A stretch of 64,000 nucleotides of DNA from Sessilibacter corallicola (GCF_021290925.1 NZ_JAJSLX010000001.1:248001-312000), one strand, 5' to 3'; shown: positions 1 to 9,156, numbered from the stretch's first letter. Notes: generated by a model not told the origin, from the sequence alone. Translations and numbers: made by a program.

Positions 1-1963
1 CTGGAAATAGTGAATCCCCATTTAGAGCAGGCAATGGTGTCGAGCTAAAACGATAATATGTAGAGGTCGATTTTTCTGAATCTGGACCTTTCACCAAAGG
101 AAAAATAGATAAACCTACTGCAGCATCCGCTAGACCATCGGAAGTGAAATCTCCAAAAGTTACATATTCTGAACCGAACGGGAACGTTATATTTTTTTTG
201 CGCAACTCCCATCGCCCGTTCCCTATTGGCTCAGAGAGGTATAATGACCAACGCTGACTATATTCAACCCCACTGTTATATATCATTACATCAGTACGGC
301 CATCGGCATTGTAATCAAGTACCTCCATTTTAACAGTGTCACCATTGATTACACTGTTAGGGAAATCCACTACCCGTACAATATCATCAGGCGAAAACCC
401 GTCTCCATTTGATAAAACATAGGAAAAAACATGAGTACTTAACCCACCGGTTAACCTTAGATATGCAAGGTCCAAATACCCATCGCCATTAATATCAATA
501 GGACGGAAATCCAGTAAACGAGTATCCTCTAGCTCAAATAATTTTTCTCGAACAGACGACAACCCAGTCAACGGATACTGCCAGTCAAAGTTTGTAGAAC
601 CTCTGCAATTAGATTTTTCTATATCAGAACACTCTTCCAATTTAACAATTCGAGAATAATCTGTATTAATGTGATCGTATGTAAATTGGTAATTTCTCAA
701 TAGATTATTATTTGCGGAAACTTCAATATTTGTTAATCGATCAACAGTATCAAGCCTCAAACCTGCAACATAACTGCTCTTGTTATCGGGCCTAGCTTCA
801 TATTTAAAAACAATTGAAGAATGATTTACATCACTGGTTCCATAATCTATGCGTGATATTTTCTGAGTAGTCGTAGTTTTTTCGTAACTAAAATCAATTT
901 TGTTACCTACATTATCGCTAATTCTACTTAGAGCCCACGTATAGGTCATATTTTCGATTGTATTATCGAATTTGGAATCAGCGATTTTTCCAAATTCTGA
1001 AATTGAGCCGTCTTTAGCATGCATCTCAAAATATTGAGGGTTACCAAGCACTCCGCCAATCGTAACAATTTTTGCAAACTGATCTACCTCAGTTTTATAA
1101 GTAGCACCAACAGCGCCGTATTCACTATCTGAAGTCAAGATCAACCTTTGCCCGTCCAAGCAAAACCTATCTTCCTCAGACCAAGAAATAGGCGTCGCAC
1201 GTCCGTCCGTTGCCATAGTTTGACGACAGCGTGTTACAGAGGATAACCCTCCCATTGCCCAACCTTGCCCTAATAAACCATTACCACTTTGAGAAGAGTA
1301 ATTTAATGTTATCTGAGGAGTTACACCTGCGCTACCCGGAGGTGCATACACGGGAATCGAATAAGTTGCGGCTCCCCCTTCACTTACGCGAAATTCACCT
1401 GCGATAGGTACTAATGCATCCGACTTCCTTAAAATATGTCCGTTAACATGATTTTCAGCAATTCCAATACTCCCCGGATTCGGCGGAGTACTTAACACGT
1501 CATATTCATCAACATTGGCAACCAAAATAGGATCTTCGGAAGAATCTGCACCACCCAGTAAGGCAATATTTCCAAGTGATGTACCTTGCTGACCAATCAC
1601 CAAATCCAGTTGGCCGTCGTTGTTGTAATCGTAAATAACGGTGTTGGTGGCTAGTGAAAAGCCACTCAGGTCAATTTCGGCATCACTAAGAGTTACAGGG
1701 TCGTAATAAAACCCAGGGCCTGATTCGATGGCGTAATTTTCAGAAAGCTGAACAGCTAAGGGAACGAGCACTTCCCCATGAATGGGGATAATTGAGTCTT
1801 TTGCAACAAGTAAAATATCGTCTCGTCCATCCCCATTTCGATCACCAATATAAACGTCGTATTGTGATTGATCGAAGTCAACGGCCATAAGTGGTGCACT
1901 TGTCAAAGCAATACATGCCATTGCCATTGACTTAAACAAACGGGCTACCGAAAAGTGACGCAT
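1..1963 (-). CDS. SpvB/TcdB-like secreted protein with FG-GAP repeats (N-terminal part)
   Basis: The reading frame is open from an ATG at 1963 to the window edge (654 codons) and the 3' end lies outside. Residues 1-27 form a Sec-type signal peptide ending near SAPLMA. Calcium-loop FG-GAP/VCBS motifs follow: DRNGDGRDD (about 41-49) and DYNNDGQLD (about 112-120). From about residue 184 comes the hallmark start of the SpvB family (VPIAGEFRVSEGGAATYSIP, then the LNYSSQSGNGLLGQGW region to about 235). Three more repeats lie near 484 (DINGDGYLD), 551 (DYNADGRTD) and 604 (DFTSDGLAD). In known families this architecture belongs to TcB/SpvB toxin subunits and to RHS/YD-repeat surface proteins, where the SpvB and propeller parts form the shell around a C-terminal effector. 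A start-proximal AGGATAGGA acts as ribosome site. The domain calls are firm; a toxin role is inference because the C terminus is missing. Confidence 0.85.
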   Translation of the reverse strand, partial: MRHFSVARLFKSMAMACIALTSAPLMAVDFDQSQYDVYIGDRNGDGRDDILLVAKDSIIPIHGEVLVPLAVQLSENYAIESGPGFYYDPVTLSDAEIDLSGFSLATNTVIYDYNNDGQLDLVIGQQGTSLGNIALLGGADSSEDPILVANVDEYDVLSTPPNPGSIGIAENHVNGHILRKSDALVPIAGEFRVSEGGAATYSIPVYAPPGSAGVTPQITLNYSSQSGNGLLGQGWAMGGLSSVTRCRQTMATDGRATPISWSEEDRFCLDGQRLILTSDSEYGAVGATYKTEVDQFAKIVTIGGVLGNPQYFEMHAKDGSISEFGKIADSKFDNTIENMTYTWALSRISDNVGNKIDFSYEKTTTTQKISRIDYGTSDVNHSSIVFKYEARPDNKSSYVAGLRLDTVDRLTNIEVSANNNLLRNYQFTYDHINTDYSRIVKLEECSDIEKSNCRGSTNFDWQYPLTGLSSVREKLFELEDTRLLDFRPIDINGDGYLDLAYLRLTGGLSTHVFSYVLSNGDGFSPDDIVRVVDFPNSVINGDTVKMEVLDYNADGRTDVMIYNSGVEYSQRWSLYLSEPIGNGRWELRKKNITFPFGSEYVTFGDFTSDGLADAAVGLSIFPLVKGPDSEKSTSTYYRFSSTPLPALNGDSLFP

Positions 1964-2536
1964 GAATCAGTCCTATCCTGGATTTTTAATTTGGGTACGC
2001 AGGTATGCATGAGTTAATTAAGAAATGTTAAATACATTAACTTACCACGGTCTCATACAATATTTTGCGCCAAGGATATACTGCGTTTGTATATATGCTC
2101 AAGGCGAAAATGGTTAAATTTTTTAGAAAGTTCCGCAAAATTATTATTTTTATTTTTTCAAGCAAATTTAGTTGCTTTCGATTAATTAGAATTCATTTAT
2201 TTGTTAACACTAAAGTATTAACTTGATGACATACCGCTACAACGACGGCCACTCTTCTGCTCTGGAGTAAAAACTGTAAGAATCAAACAGGCGTAAATAA
2301 GCTTACTGGAGCACATCGTGGATACACCAAAACAAATAAATACGTAAAGATAAAAAAGCTACGGGAATTTGCTTAGGGAAAGCTAGGAGAGGAAACAACA
2401 TTTAAGAGAAAATAACGCACAAACACCTCTGTGCGAATTTTTAAAAATTGCCTAACAACAAGAAATAATTAAACTCAGAAAAATTAATAATAAATTCACT
2501 TTTAAAATTACTGTTAACTTTTAAAATCAATTAACA
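1964..2536. other. AT-rich intergenic region upstream of the SpvB-like gene
   Basis: 573 bp between the start of the SpvB-like gene and the stop of yigZ, both on the minus strand. It is strongly AT-rich with poly-A/T runs. No long open frame, RNA gene or strong hairpin was seen. It must hold the promoter of the SpvB-like gene, but I could not place it with confidence. Confidence 0.5.
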
Positions 2537-3145
2537 TCACACATTGTTTACAACCGTGATTGCACCCCCACTTTGATTCACCAAATCTTCCAGCAATTTT
2601 TTTTCACTTTCTTCAGACACTAAAATTTCAAAATTTACGCGATTTAAATACTCTACGTTCTCGATGGCTGCTTGGTATTTATCAACAAGCCTTCTCACTA
2701 AGGATTCATTCGAAAAGTCGGCGTTAATTTTTATTTTGCTTTGCGCAACAAATTCGGCTTTGGGTAAGTCTTTTAATACGGCACTCACAGAATCGCTGTA
2801 GGCGCGCTGCAAGCCGCCAGTGCCGAGTTTGATTCCGCCAAAGTAACGCACTACGGCAACCACAATTTCGCTGAATTCGCTGTGTTCTAAAACGGCAAGC
2901 ATAGGACGCCCGGCGGTGCCACTGGGTTCGCCGTCGTCGCTCATAGAACGGATGGTGGTGTTCGGCGGCCCGGCAATGTAGGCCCAACATACGTGCCGTG
3001 CTTGCGGGTGGCGCGTGCGAATGTCTTTGATGAAGGCTTCTGCGGCTTCGCGGCTGGCGGCGTGATTGGCAAAAGCAATGAATTGGCTGCGTTTTATTTC
3101 TATCTCAGCGCAATGCTCGGCAGTTGGTATACAATAGGAGTTCAT
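2537..3145 (-). CDS. yigZ: YigZ / IMPACT family protein
   Basis: Member of the UPF0029/IMPACT family, about the length of E. coli YigZ (204 residues); the molecular role is not settled, and eukaryotic IMPACT modulates Gcn2. The family core is plain: SDDGEPSGTAGRPMLAVLE, then VVAVVRYFGGIKLGTGGLQRAY, followed by the small C-terminal ferredoxin-like domain. I chose the ATG at 3145 because the homologous N terminus (NSYCIPTAEH) begins there. A TTG seven codons upstream (3166) is possible and neither start has a clear Shine-Dalgarno site. The gene is divergent from dusA with only about 40 bp between starts, so the two promoters must overlap or lie inside the genes. Confidence 0.9.
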   Translation of the reverse strand: MNSYCIPTAEHCAEIEIKRSQFIAFANHAASREAAEAFIKDIRTRHPQARHVCWAYIAGPPNTTIRSMSDDGEPSGTAGRPMLAVLEHSEFSEIVVAVVRYFGGIKLGTGGLQRAYSDSVSAVLKDLPKAEFVAQSKIKINADFSNESLVRRLVDKYQAAIENVEYLNRVNFEILVSEESEKKLLEDLVNQSGGAITVVNNV

Positions 3146-3186
3146 CTGTACCGTTAAACAAACCAAATACTGAAGATTAATCGATT

Positions 3187-4251
3187 TTGAGAACAGAATC
3201 AGTCACTAATATTAGCGATCGTTCATCGGCGTTGCCAGCAAGACGTTTTTGTCTTGCCCCTATGATGGAATGGTCGGACCGCCATTGCCGTTACCTGTGG
3301 CGCATCATCAGCCGTAATGCCTGGGTGTACACCGAGATGGTGGTTACCGGAGCCATCATTCACGGCGATAAAAATCGCTTTTTAGATTTCAACGATGAAG
3401 AACACCCTATCGCCTTGCAACTCGGCGGCTGCAATCCCGCCGAATTGGCAGAGTGTTCAAAAATTGCAGAGCAGTGGGGTTACGATGAGGTTAACCTGAA
3501 TTGTGGCTGCCCGAGCGACCGTGTTCAAAACAACATGATTGGCGCTGTGTTGATGAAACACACCCAAACTGTGGCCGATTGCTTAAAAGCTATGCAAGAT
3601 GCCACCGGTATTGCGGTCACCATAAAACACCGTATTGGTGTGGATGATCAAGACGGCTTTAACAGTCTGGTGGATTTTGTCGGCACTCTGGCAGAAACCG
3701 GCACTAAAACCTTTATTGTTCACGCCCGTAAAGCCTGGCTGCAAGGCTTAAGTCCAAAGGAAAATCGCGAAATCCCGCCGCTGGATTACGACGCGGTGTA
3801 TCGCCTGAAAGCGCTGTATCCGCACTTAGAAATCATTCTAAACGGCGGATTAACAACAACGGCGCAATGCAGCGACGTTATTAAAGCGGGGGCAGACGGC
3901 GTGATGGTTGGCCGTGAAGCCTATTCAAACCCGTATGTTTTGGTTGACGTTGATAACACTTTCTACCCATCAAGCCAGTCCCCCTCAAACCAGAGCCAAT
4001 CAAACCAGAGCTTACCGTCCAGAAAAGAGATTTTTGAGCAATACGTCAGCTATTGCGAACATCAGTTAACGAAAGGTGTTAAGCTGCACCACCTCAGCAA
4101 ACACGTACTCGGTCTGTTCTCAGGACAGCCTGGAGGGCGCCTGTTCCGCCGTTATATGAGTGAAAACGTTCATAAGCCCAACGCCTCAATTGATACGCTC
4201 TGGCAAGCGTATGAGTGCGTTGAGAACAGTAACCGAGCAGCTACCGGATAA
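3187..4251 (+). CDS. dusA: tRNA-dihydrouridine(20/20a) synthase DusA
   Basis: FMN- and NADPH-dependent reduction of uridines in the tRNA D-loop. Visible motifs: FCLAPMMEWSDRHCR (about 21-35), LQLGGCNP, the catalytic cysteine motif NLNCGCPSDRVQ (Cys108), TIKHRIGVDD, FIVHARKAWLQGL typical of the DusA subfamily, LNGGLTT and ADGVMVGREAYSNPY for the flavin phosphate site. The start is a TTG at 3187, the first possible start before the conserved core; no good ribosome site is visible, so the start is uncertain. A Ser/Gln/Asn-rich insert after the last barrel element is made by a 15-bp tandem repeat and is not part of the usual fold. Transaldolase follows 95 bp downstream. Confidence 0.93.
   Translation: MRTESVTNISDRSSALPARRFCLAPMMEWSDRHCRYLWRIISRNAWVYTEMVVTGAIIHGDKNRFLDFNDEEHPIALQLGGCNPAELAECSKIAEQWGYDEVNLNCGCPSDRVQNNMIGAVLMKHTQTVADCLKAMQDATGIAVTIKHRIGVDDQDGFNSLVDFVGTLAETGTKTFIVHARKAWLQGLSPKENREIPPLDYDAVYRLKALYPHLEIILNGGLTTTAQCSDVIKAGADGVMVGREAYSNPYVLVDVDNTFYPSSQSPSNQSQSNQSLPSRKEIFEQYVSYCEHQLTKGVKLHHLSKHVLGLFSGQPGGRLFRRYMSENVHKPNASIDTLWQAYECVENSNRAATG
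3970..4014 (+). repeat. 15-bp in-frame tandem repeat inside dusA (3 copies)
   Basis: Three consecutive 15-bp units: TCAAGCCAGTCCCCC, TCAAACCAGAGCCAA, TCAAACCAGAGCTTA. They translate to SSQSP, SNQSQ, SNQSL. The unit length is a multiple of three, so copy-number changes keep the frame. Confidence 0.8.
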
Positions 4252-4346
4252 CTGCGAGCAACGGCATTCGCGGTATAGTGACCAACCGGTTTCGAGACAA
4301 ACAATTTTGTAGCAAACAAAAGCCAAGCAATTAGGATCCAATCATT

Positions 4347-5318
4347 ATGGCTAACAAATTAGAACAACTTAAATCTTTCACTGACGTTGTCGCAGATACC
4401 GGCGATATCGAGGCCATCGCAAAGTTTAAACCTTTGGATGCCACCACCAACCCGTCATTATTGTTGAAAGCTGCCGGATTGGAGCAATACCAAGGGTTAA
4501 TTGATACCACCATTGCTTGGGCACACGAAAACGCGCCGTCCGCTGAAGAAGTCGCCAACCTTGCCGCTACCAAACTAGGCGTTGCTATTGGTTGTGAAAT
4601 TTTAAAAATCGTTCCAGGACGTATTTCTACCGAAGTGGACGCTCGCTTATCGTTTGATACAGCAAAAACCCTGTCAAAAGCCCGCCAGATTATCGCTCTA
4701 TACGAGGCCGAAGGCATTGCAAAAGATCGCGTGCTGATCAAAATCGCGGCAACCTGGGAAGGCATTCGCGCAGCAGAAATTCTTGAGAAAGAAGGCATCA
4801 ACTGTAATTTAACGCTGTTGTTCAGTTTCTGTCAGGCGGCCGCTTGCGCCGAAGCCGGTGTCTATTTGATATCGCCATTCGTGGGCCGTATTTTGGATTG
4901 GAACAAAGCCAAAAACCCAGACGGCGACTTCTCTGGCGCCAATGATCCAGGCGTGGTTTCTGTTTCTTCGATCTACAATTACTACAAAACTTACGGCTAC
5001 AACACCATCGTTATGGGTGCGAGCTTCCGCAATATCGGCGAAATCGAAAACTTAGCCGGATGTGATCGCCTGACCATCAGTCCACAGTTGTTGGAAGAAT
5101 TAAAACAAGACGAAGCAGCACTTGAATGCGTATTAAGCAAAGAAACAGCTTCCAGTGACATCGCTCAAGTTCGATACGACGAAGCGCAATTCCGTCTTGT
5201 ACTTAACGAAGATGCTATGGCAACGGAAAAATTAGCCGAAGGCATTCGTAACTTTATTGCTGATCAAATCAAACTTGAAACCTTATTAACCGAACGCAGC
5301 ACACAACCTGCCATGTAA
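4347..5318 (+). CDS. tal: Transaldolase
   Basis: Pentose phosphate pathway enzyme transferring a dihydroxyacetone unit from sedoheptulose 7-phosphate to glyceraldehyde 3-phosphate; cytoplasmic. At 323 residues it fits the TalB-type family. The catalytic residues fall at E. coli TalB positions: Asp17 (VVADTGD), Glu96 ([10 protein letters not shown]) and the Schiff-base Lys132 in [25 protein letters not shown] and [10 protein letters not shown] are also typical. AGGA about 10 bp before the ATG serves as ribosome site. A TerB-like gene begins 4 bp after the stop, so they are probably co-transcribed. The same tal / STAS / regulator neighbourhood occurs in Pseudomonas. Confidence 0.97.
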   Translation: MANKLEQLKSFTDVVADTGDIEAIAKFKPLDATTNPSLLLKAAGLEQYQGLIDTTIAWAHENAPSAEEVANLAATKLGVAIGCEILKIVPGRISTEVDARLSFDTAKTLSKARQIIALYEAEGIAKDRVLIKIAATWEGIRAAEILEKEGINCNLTLLFSFCQAAACAEAGVYLISPFVGRILDWNKAKNPDGDFSGANDPGVVSVSSIYNYYKTYGYNTIVMGASFRNIGEIENLAGCDRLTISPQLLEELKQDEAALECVLSKETASSDIAQVRYDEAQFRLVLNEDAMATEKLAEGIRNFIADQIKLETLLTERSTQPAM

Positions 5319-5322
5319 CGGT

Positions 5323-5784
5323 ATGATTGAATTTTTAAAATCATTATTTGAAACCGACACCCCAGAACATGCGCCCGAAAACCACGAGCGCCAGTGCCGC
5401 CTTGCCAGCGCGGCGCTGCTGGTTGAGGTCGCCTCCATTGACAATCAATTTGCTGAATCCGAACGCAACGCACTCTTAAAAATTCTCACCAAGGAATTTA
5501 AATTGGTTGGTGAAGAATTAAAAGAAATTGAGCAACTTGCGATTGAAAAGCAGTCAGAAGCGTCTTCGTTACACGAATTTACGTCGTTAATTAACGATCA
5601 TTTTTCGGTTGAACAAAAGATTCAATTAATTGTGAATATGTGGCGAATTGCCTACGCGGATGGTGAGCTGGACAAGTACGAAGAATATATTATTCGTCGT
5701 GTATCAGAGCTTATTTACGTCGCTCATGGGGATTTTATTCGAGCAAAACAAATTGCAAGAAGCGAATCTGGAAAGAACCATTAA
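5323..5784 (+). CDS. TerB-like tellurite-resistance family protein
   Basis: A 153-residue soluble helical protein. The TerB-like core is seen in CRLASAALLVEVASIDNQFAESERNAL (about 25-50) and again in IVNMWRIAYADGELDKYEEYIIRRVSELI (about 105-132), the two halves of the acidic TerB bundle. In most genomes such stand-alone TerB proteins have no proven function; in ter operons the domain binds divalent metal and belongs to a membrane-stress complex. No other ter gene is present, so a tellurite role should not be assumed. It follows tal by 4 bp and converges on the STAS gene with a 25-bp gap. Confidence 0.85.
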   Translation: MIEFLKSLFETDTPEHAPENHERQCRLASAALLVEVASIDNQFAESERNALLKILTKEFKLVGEELKEIEQLAIEKQSEASSLHEFTSLINDHFSVEQKIQLIVNMWRIAYADGELDKYEEYIIRRVSELIYVAHGDFIRAKQIARSESGKNH

Positions 5785-5809
5785 TCCAGTCGATTAACGC
5801 TTGAATGAA

Positions 5810-6292
5810 TTATTTTTGTTCCAGCGAATTAATTAAATCGTGAAACTCATTGCGATTTTCTTCATTGAGGCTCATTAAAATTTTATGAGCTTCAATCACT
5901 TTTGAACGCGCACTGTCTTCATCAAGCCCTTCTTCGGTAAGCTCTTCAATATTTTCAAATTCTTTGTCGATTGACGGCACAATTTCAAAAATATCGTCAA
6001 ACCCCATGCTGTCTAACAATCGATTAATGCCTTCATCTGGAGAGACAACAATAGGCAACTTGTGGAAACGATCCTGAAAAAGAATCGAAATCTTGGCCAT
6101 TAAACCGAGCGTAGTACTGTCGATAGAAGAGGCATCGCGAAGATCAAATAATACCGATGAGCACTGTGATTTTCTGTACATATGATCGATAAAGTTATCA
6201 AACGAAATGCACAATGTGAGCCGCACATCGCCGACAAACTTAATAACGTTTGCTCCATCGATTTCGGCTACAAAAATTTGCCCCGATTGCAT
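5810..6292 (-). CDS. STAS-domain anti-sigma factor antagonist
   Basis: 160 residues with a single STAS domain in the first 100. The motif DASSIDSTTLGLMAKIS carries the serine (about Ser59) that partner kinases phosphorylate in SpoIIAA-like proteins. An acidic helical tail of about 55 residues follows. It starts 2 bp after the stop of the response regulator with a PP2C domain, so the two should be translated together. The predicted logic is a partner switch in which the phosphatase dephosphorylates the STAS serine. The pair resembles the Pseudomonas proteins beside tal (around PA2797/PA2798) and the HsbA/HsbR pair. The output sigma or anti-sigma partner is not in the window. Confidence 0.85.
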   Translation of the reverse strand: MQSGQIFVAEIDGANVIKFVGDVRLTLCISFDNFIDHMYRKSQCSSVLFDLRDASSIDSTTLGLMAKISILFQDRFHKLPIVVSPDEGINRLLDSMGFDDIFEIVPSIDKEFENIEELTEEGLDEDSARSKVIEAHKILMSLNEENRNEFHDLINSLEQK

Positions 6293-6294
6293 AA

Positions 6295-7485
6295 TTAATG
6301 CTTACCTTGAGTGATGGATAACACTGAAATGTCATCCGGAATATCCATTTCTTTATGTAGACCTAACACCGTGGCCACAGATTCCATTGTCCCATTGCTT
6401 AAAGATAATAATTCTAAAAGCTTTGCTTCTTTATCAATGAGAGAACTTTCGTTCATTGTTTCAAATATACCGTCAGAAAGTACTATTAAACTGCTATCAG
6501 GCGGGAAATGGCAAGAAAAAACTTCCCAATTTGGATTTGGAAAGATTCCCACGGGTTTACCTTTACCATGCAGGAACTCTGCCTTGCCATTATTAACCAG
6601 TACTGGCAGCGGTAAATGCCCAGCCACCGAATAACGCAATTGGTGCTCATGAGTATCAATAACACCAATTAAACAGGTTAAATGGGTTTGAAAACGCCCC
6701 TGTTTGAGGCCACCGTTAATTTCTTGCAACATCCAATCAGTGCCCTGTTCGAAGGTCTCAGGGTCACTGAAAAAGCCGTTTTCGCGCACCATTCGAGTGA
6801 CTTGATGCTTCAACCAAATGGTCACAAACGCCGATGACGCACCATGACCGGCAACGTCTGTTAAATAAAACGCTAAATATCGATCACCTAAATAGGCATA
6901 ATCGATAAAGTCGCCACTGAGGTATAAAGAGGGGAATAAACGGTGGGTTGCGGTGTAGCCGTTTCTTAAAAACGGGCTCAGCGGCAACAAGCGCTGCTGG
7001 ACGAGACGACCTGAATGTTGGTCTTTCTCGAGTGTTAAAAGGTTCTCTTTGAGTTCCAGATTAGCCTGCTCTAGCCGCTCGCGATAGCGTTTGTTCTCAA
7101 GCAGCAAATCCTGGCGCTCTAGCGTGCGATTGATGGCGTGTACCAGGACTTCCATATCGACAATAGGCTTGATAAGAAAGTCGCTGGCGCCGTGGCGCAG
7201 GGCCTCGACCGCGTCGTTCATCAGCCCCGCCCCGGATATGACGATAACGCCAATTTCAGAGTTGATCTTGTGGATCTCTTGCAGAACATTGAGACCGTCG
7301 ATTCCCGGCATTCGCAAATCAGAAAGGACAACATCGGGCTTGATCTCTTGGAATAACTCCAAGCCACGGGCGCCGTCGTCGCTTTCAAAGACCTCAAAGC
7401 CGCTGTCTTCAAGGTAGGCTCTGATACTTTGTCTAACGAGCTGGTCATCATCGATGAGCAACAACTTACGTTTGCTAATGACCAT
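6295..7485 (-). CDS. rssB: Response regulator with PP2C-type (SpoIIE) phosphatase domain, RssB-like
   Basis: 396 residues. The receiver domain spans about 1-125, with acidic pocket IDDD (11-14), phospho-acceptor Asp56 in VVLSDLRMPG and the lysine of FLIKPI. A coiled-coil linker rich in Glu/Leu/Arg spans about 130-170. A PP2C/SpoIIE phosphatase follows, with metal motifs LSGDFIDY, TDVAGHGASSAF and VLSDGIFE. It probably dephosphorylates the STAS protein encoded immediately downstream when the receiver is phosphorylated. The ATG has a good GAGG site 6 bp upstream. The matching Pseudomonas gene is annotated rssB, but it is not a sigma-S adaptor of E. coli type, since it has an active phosphatase domain. 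Confidence 0.88.
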   Translation of the reverse strand: MVISKRKLLLIDDDQLVRQSIRAYLEDSGFEVFESDDGARGLELFQEIKPDVVLSDLRMPGIDGLNVLQEIHKINSEIGVIVISGAGLMNDAVEALRHGASDFLIKPIVDMEVLVHAINRTLERQDLLLENKRYRERLEQANLELKENLLTLEKDQHSGRLVQQRLLPLSPFLRNGYTATHRLFPSLYLSGDFIDYAYLGDRYLAFYLTDVAGHGASSAFVTIWLKHQVTRMVRENGFFSDPETFEQGTDWMLQEINGGLKQGRFQTHLTCLIGVIDTHEHQLRYSVAGHLPLPVLVNNGKAEFLHGKGKPVGIFPNPNWEVFSCHFPPDSSLIVLSDGIFETMNESSLIDKEAKLLELLSLSNGTMESVATVLGLHKEMDIPDDISVLSITQGKH

Positions 7486-7831
7486 GAATTCCTCACTCCA
7501 ACATGTCCATTTAGAGCAAACTCAAAATAATCTGACCAGATGGGGTCTGCCGATCCGAAATACTGAGATATGCTCTAGTCAGTACTTATATAAGCACCGA
7601 TTTACCCAGATCTCCAGAATTCTAGAGAGAATGACGTAGAAATTTTGTAAATTCCATCGCTAAATTATCGTCTAAAATTGCGGTTAGTTCATTAAACTGT
7701 AGCGCAAGGTCTGGTTTTATACCTTAAACGTAGGAACTGATAAAAAACCCATAAATAATCCGTAGAAAGCAAGTAATCAACTTTGATCTAGACTAGAAAT
7801 ATAACATCGGAATGATCTTTAGGAATAACTT
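7486..7831. other. Divergent intergenic region between rssB-like gene and PilZ gene
   Basis: 346 bp between divergent starts. It must contain promoters for both the two-gene regulator unit and the PilZ gene. No strong palindrome or RNA was seen. Confidence 0.4.
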
Positions 7832-8140
7832 ATGAACAGCTCTAACGCCGCAAGAAAAGAAAAACGTAGTTTTATACGAATGGAAGTCAACACTCCTGCA
7901 AAAATTACCGTTATTGCAAACAATCAAGAAGAAACAGGCGTTTGCAAAAACTTAAGCGGCAATGGAATGCTATTAGAGTTAAATTCAGACTACCCGATTG
8001 GCTCGGAAATTGTTGTCCACGTGACCTCAGAGCTTGAAAACGGGCCGTCTCTGGACGCTTCGTGCACGGTTATGCGTGTGGAAAAAATCGAAGACAACGA
8101 GAATTACAGTGTCGGCATCGTGATCGATAAAATTTTGTAA
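7832..8140 (+). CDS. PilZ-domain c-di-GMP-binding protein
   Basis: A 102-residue stand-alone PilZ domain. Both parts of the c-di-GMP signature are present: RSFIR (residues 12-16, the RxxxR arm) and NLSGNG (40-45, the D/NxSxxG element), so ligand binding is likely. An AGGAATAACTT ribosome site precedes the ATG. It sits between the partner-switch regulator genes and mlaA, as in Pseudomonas. The target process (motility, polysaccharide or adhesion) cannot be read from the sequence. Confidence 0.92.
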   Translation: MNSSNAARKEKRSFIRMEVNTPAKITVIANNQEETGVCKNLSGNGMLLELNSDYPIGSEIVVHVTSELENGPSLDASCTVMRVEKIEDNENYSVGIVIDKIL

Positions 8141-8170
8141 CAGCCAAAAGCAGCTCTACTCCTAAAACGC

Positions 8171-8198
8171 AAAAAGGCAGCCTTAAGAGCTGCCTTTT
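8171..8198. terminator. Bidirectional rho-independent terminator
   Basis: Perfect stem AAAAGGCAGC / GCTGCCTTTT (8172-8181 with 8189-8198) and a 7-nt loop, flanked by A and T runs. It lies between the convergent PilZ and mlaA genes and can serve both. Confidence 0.9.
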
Positions 8199-8221
8199 GT
8201 TCGTTCTAGCGCCTGTTAAGA

Positions 8222-8998
8222 CTAGTCTAGCTCGATATCGTCAAAGCCATCAAAATCTTCGAAATCATCGGAACCTGCACCGAAATCGTCTTCAACTTCG
8301 CCATCTTTGACTAAAAACTCACGACGCTGCATGTAGGCGTTGCGGAAGAATACGTACTTATCGCCGGAGATAATCTCTTCCACCTCAAGCAGTTGCGCGC
8401 GGGTATTGATGGTTCGTGTAGCACTAACGCCCAATTGGGTTTCGCTGTCGTCGATGTAATTAACCGGGTCTGTAAAATAATCGACACCCAAGCCAAAACC
8501 GTCGCGAAGGTTTGATGGGCCAAGCAATGGCAACATAAGGTAAGGACCGTTACCCACCCCCCAAGTGGCGAGCGTTTGGCCAAAATCTTCACCGTCTTTT
8601 TTCGGCAAACCAATGGATTTTGCTACATCAAAAATACCGACCAAGCCAACGGTGGAGTTGACCAAGAAGCGGCCTGTACTGTTGCCCGCTTTGCCCCATT
8701 TCCACTGCAGTACACTGTTAACAATGGTGCCCACTTCGCCTAAATTACCAAAAATATTGGTCACACCGTTTTCAACACGGTTAGGTGTTACGGCTCTGTA
8801 ACCTTTAGCGACCGGCTTTAAAATGAAGCGATCCAGACCATTGTTAAAACGGAATACGGCTCGATTGAAACCCTCAAATGGGTCGTAAACCTCGGCCGAT
8901 GGCGAGGTGCTATCAACTGATTCGGTATCCGTTTGTGCCAACGACAGTGGCGCAGCTAAAACCAAAGCCGCAGAAAATACGATGGTTTTAATACCCAT
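8222..8998 (-). CDS. mlaA: MlaA (VacJ) family outer-membrane lipid-asymmetry protein
   Basis: Outer-membrane component of the Mla pathway that removes mislocalised phospholipids from the outer leaflet. Family signature: YDPFEGFNRAVFRFNNGLDR (about 38-57), then RFLVNSTVGLVGIFDVA, GEDFGQTLATWGVGNGPYLM and LPLLGPSNLRDGFG. The N terminus (IKTIVFSAALVLAAPLSLAQ) is a signal peptide with no cysteine near the cleavage site, while E. coli MlaA is a lipoprotein. The C terminus has an Asp/Glu-rich tail of about 25 residues. 258 residues is normal for the family. The other mla genes are not in the window. Confidence 0.93.
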   Translation of the reverse strand: MGIKTIVFSAALVLAAPLSLAQTDTESVDSTSPSAEVYDPFEGFNRAVFRFNNGLDRFILKPVAKGYRAVTPNRVENGVTNIFGNLGEVGTIVNSVLQWKWGKAGNSTGRFLVNSTVGLVGIFDVAKSIGLPKKDGEDFGQTLATWGVGNGPYLMLPLLGPSNLRDGFGLGVDYFTDPVNYIDDSETQLGVSATRTINTRAQLLEVEEIISGDKYVFFRNAYMQRREFLVKDGEVEDDFGAGSDDFEDFDGFDDIELD

Positions 8999-9156
8999 AA
9001 ATAACCTTTAATTCTCAACGATGTTAAACACCCGAGGTGTCAATCAGTAACAGGGTTATAGTAAACGTTTTATCGAGGCAAGCTAAAGTAGTTTTTCTCA
9101 ACCGTGTTAAATTTATCAACTCTAATCGTTTAAATGCCCTGTTACACCGCAACACA

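Noticed and set aside
4331-4801. 156-codon ORF antisense to transaldolase
   Set aside because: Shadow frame of a strongly conserved gene, with no motif of its own.
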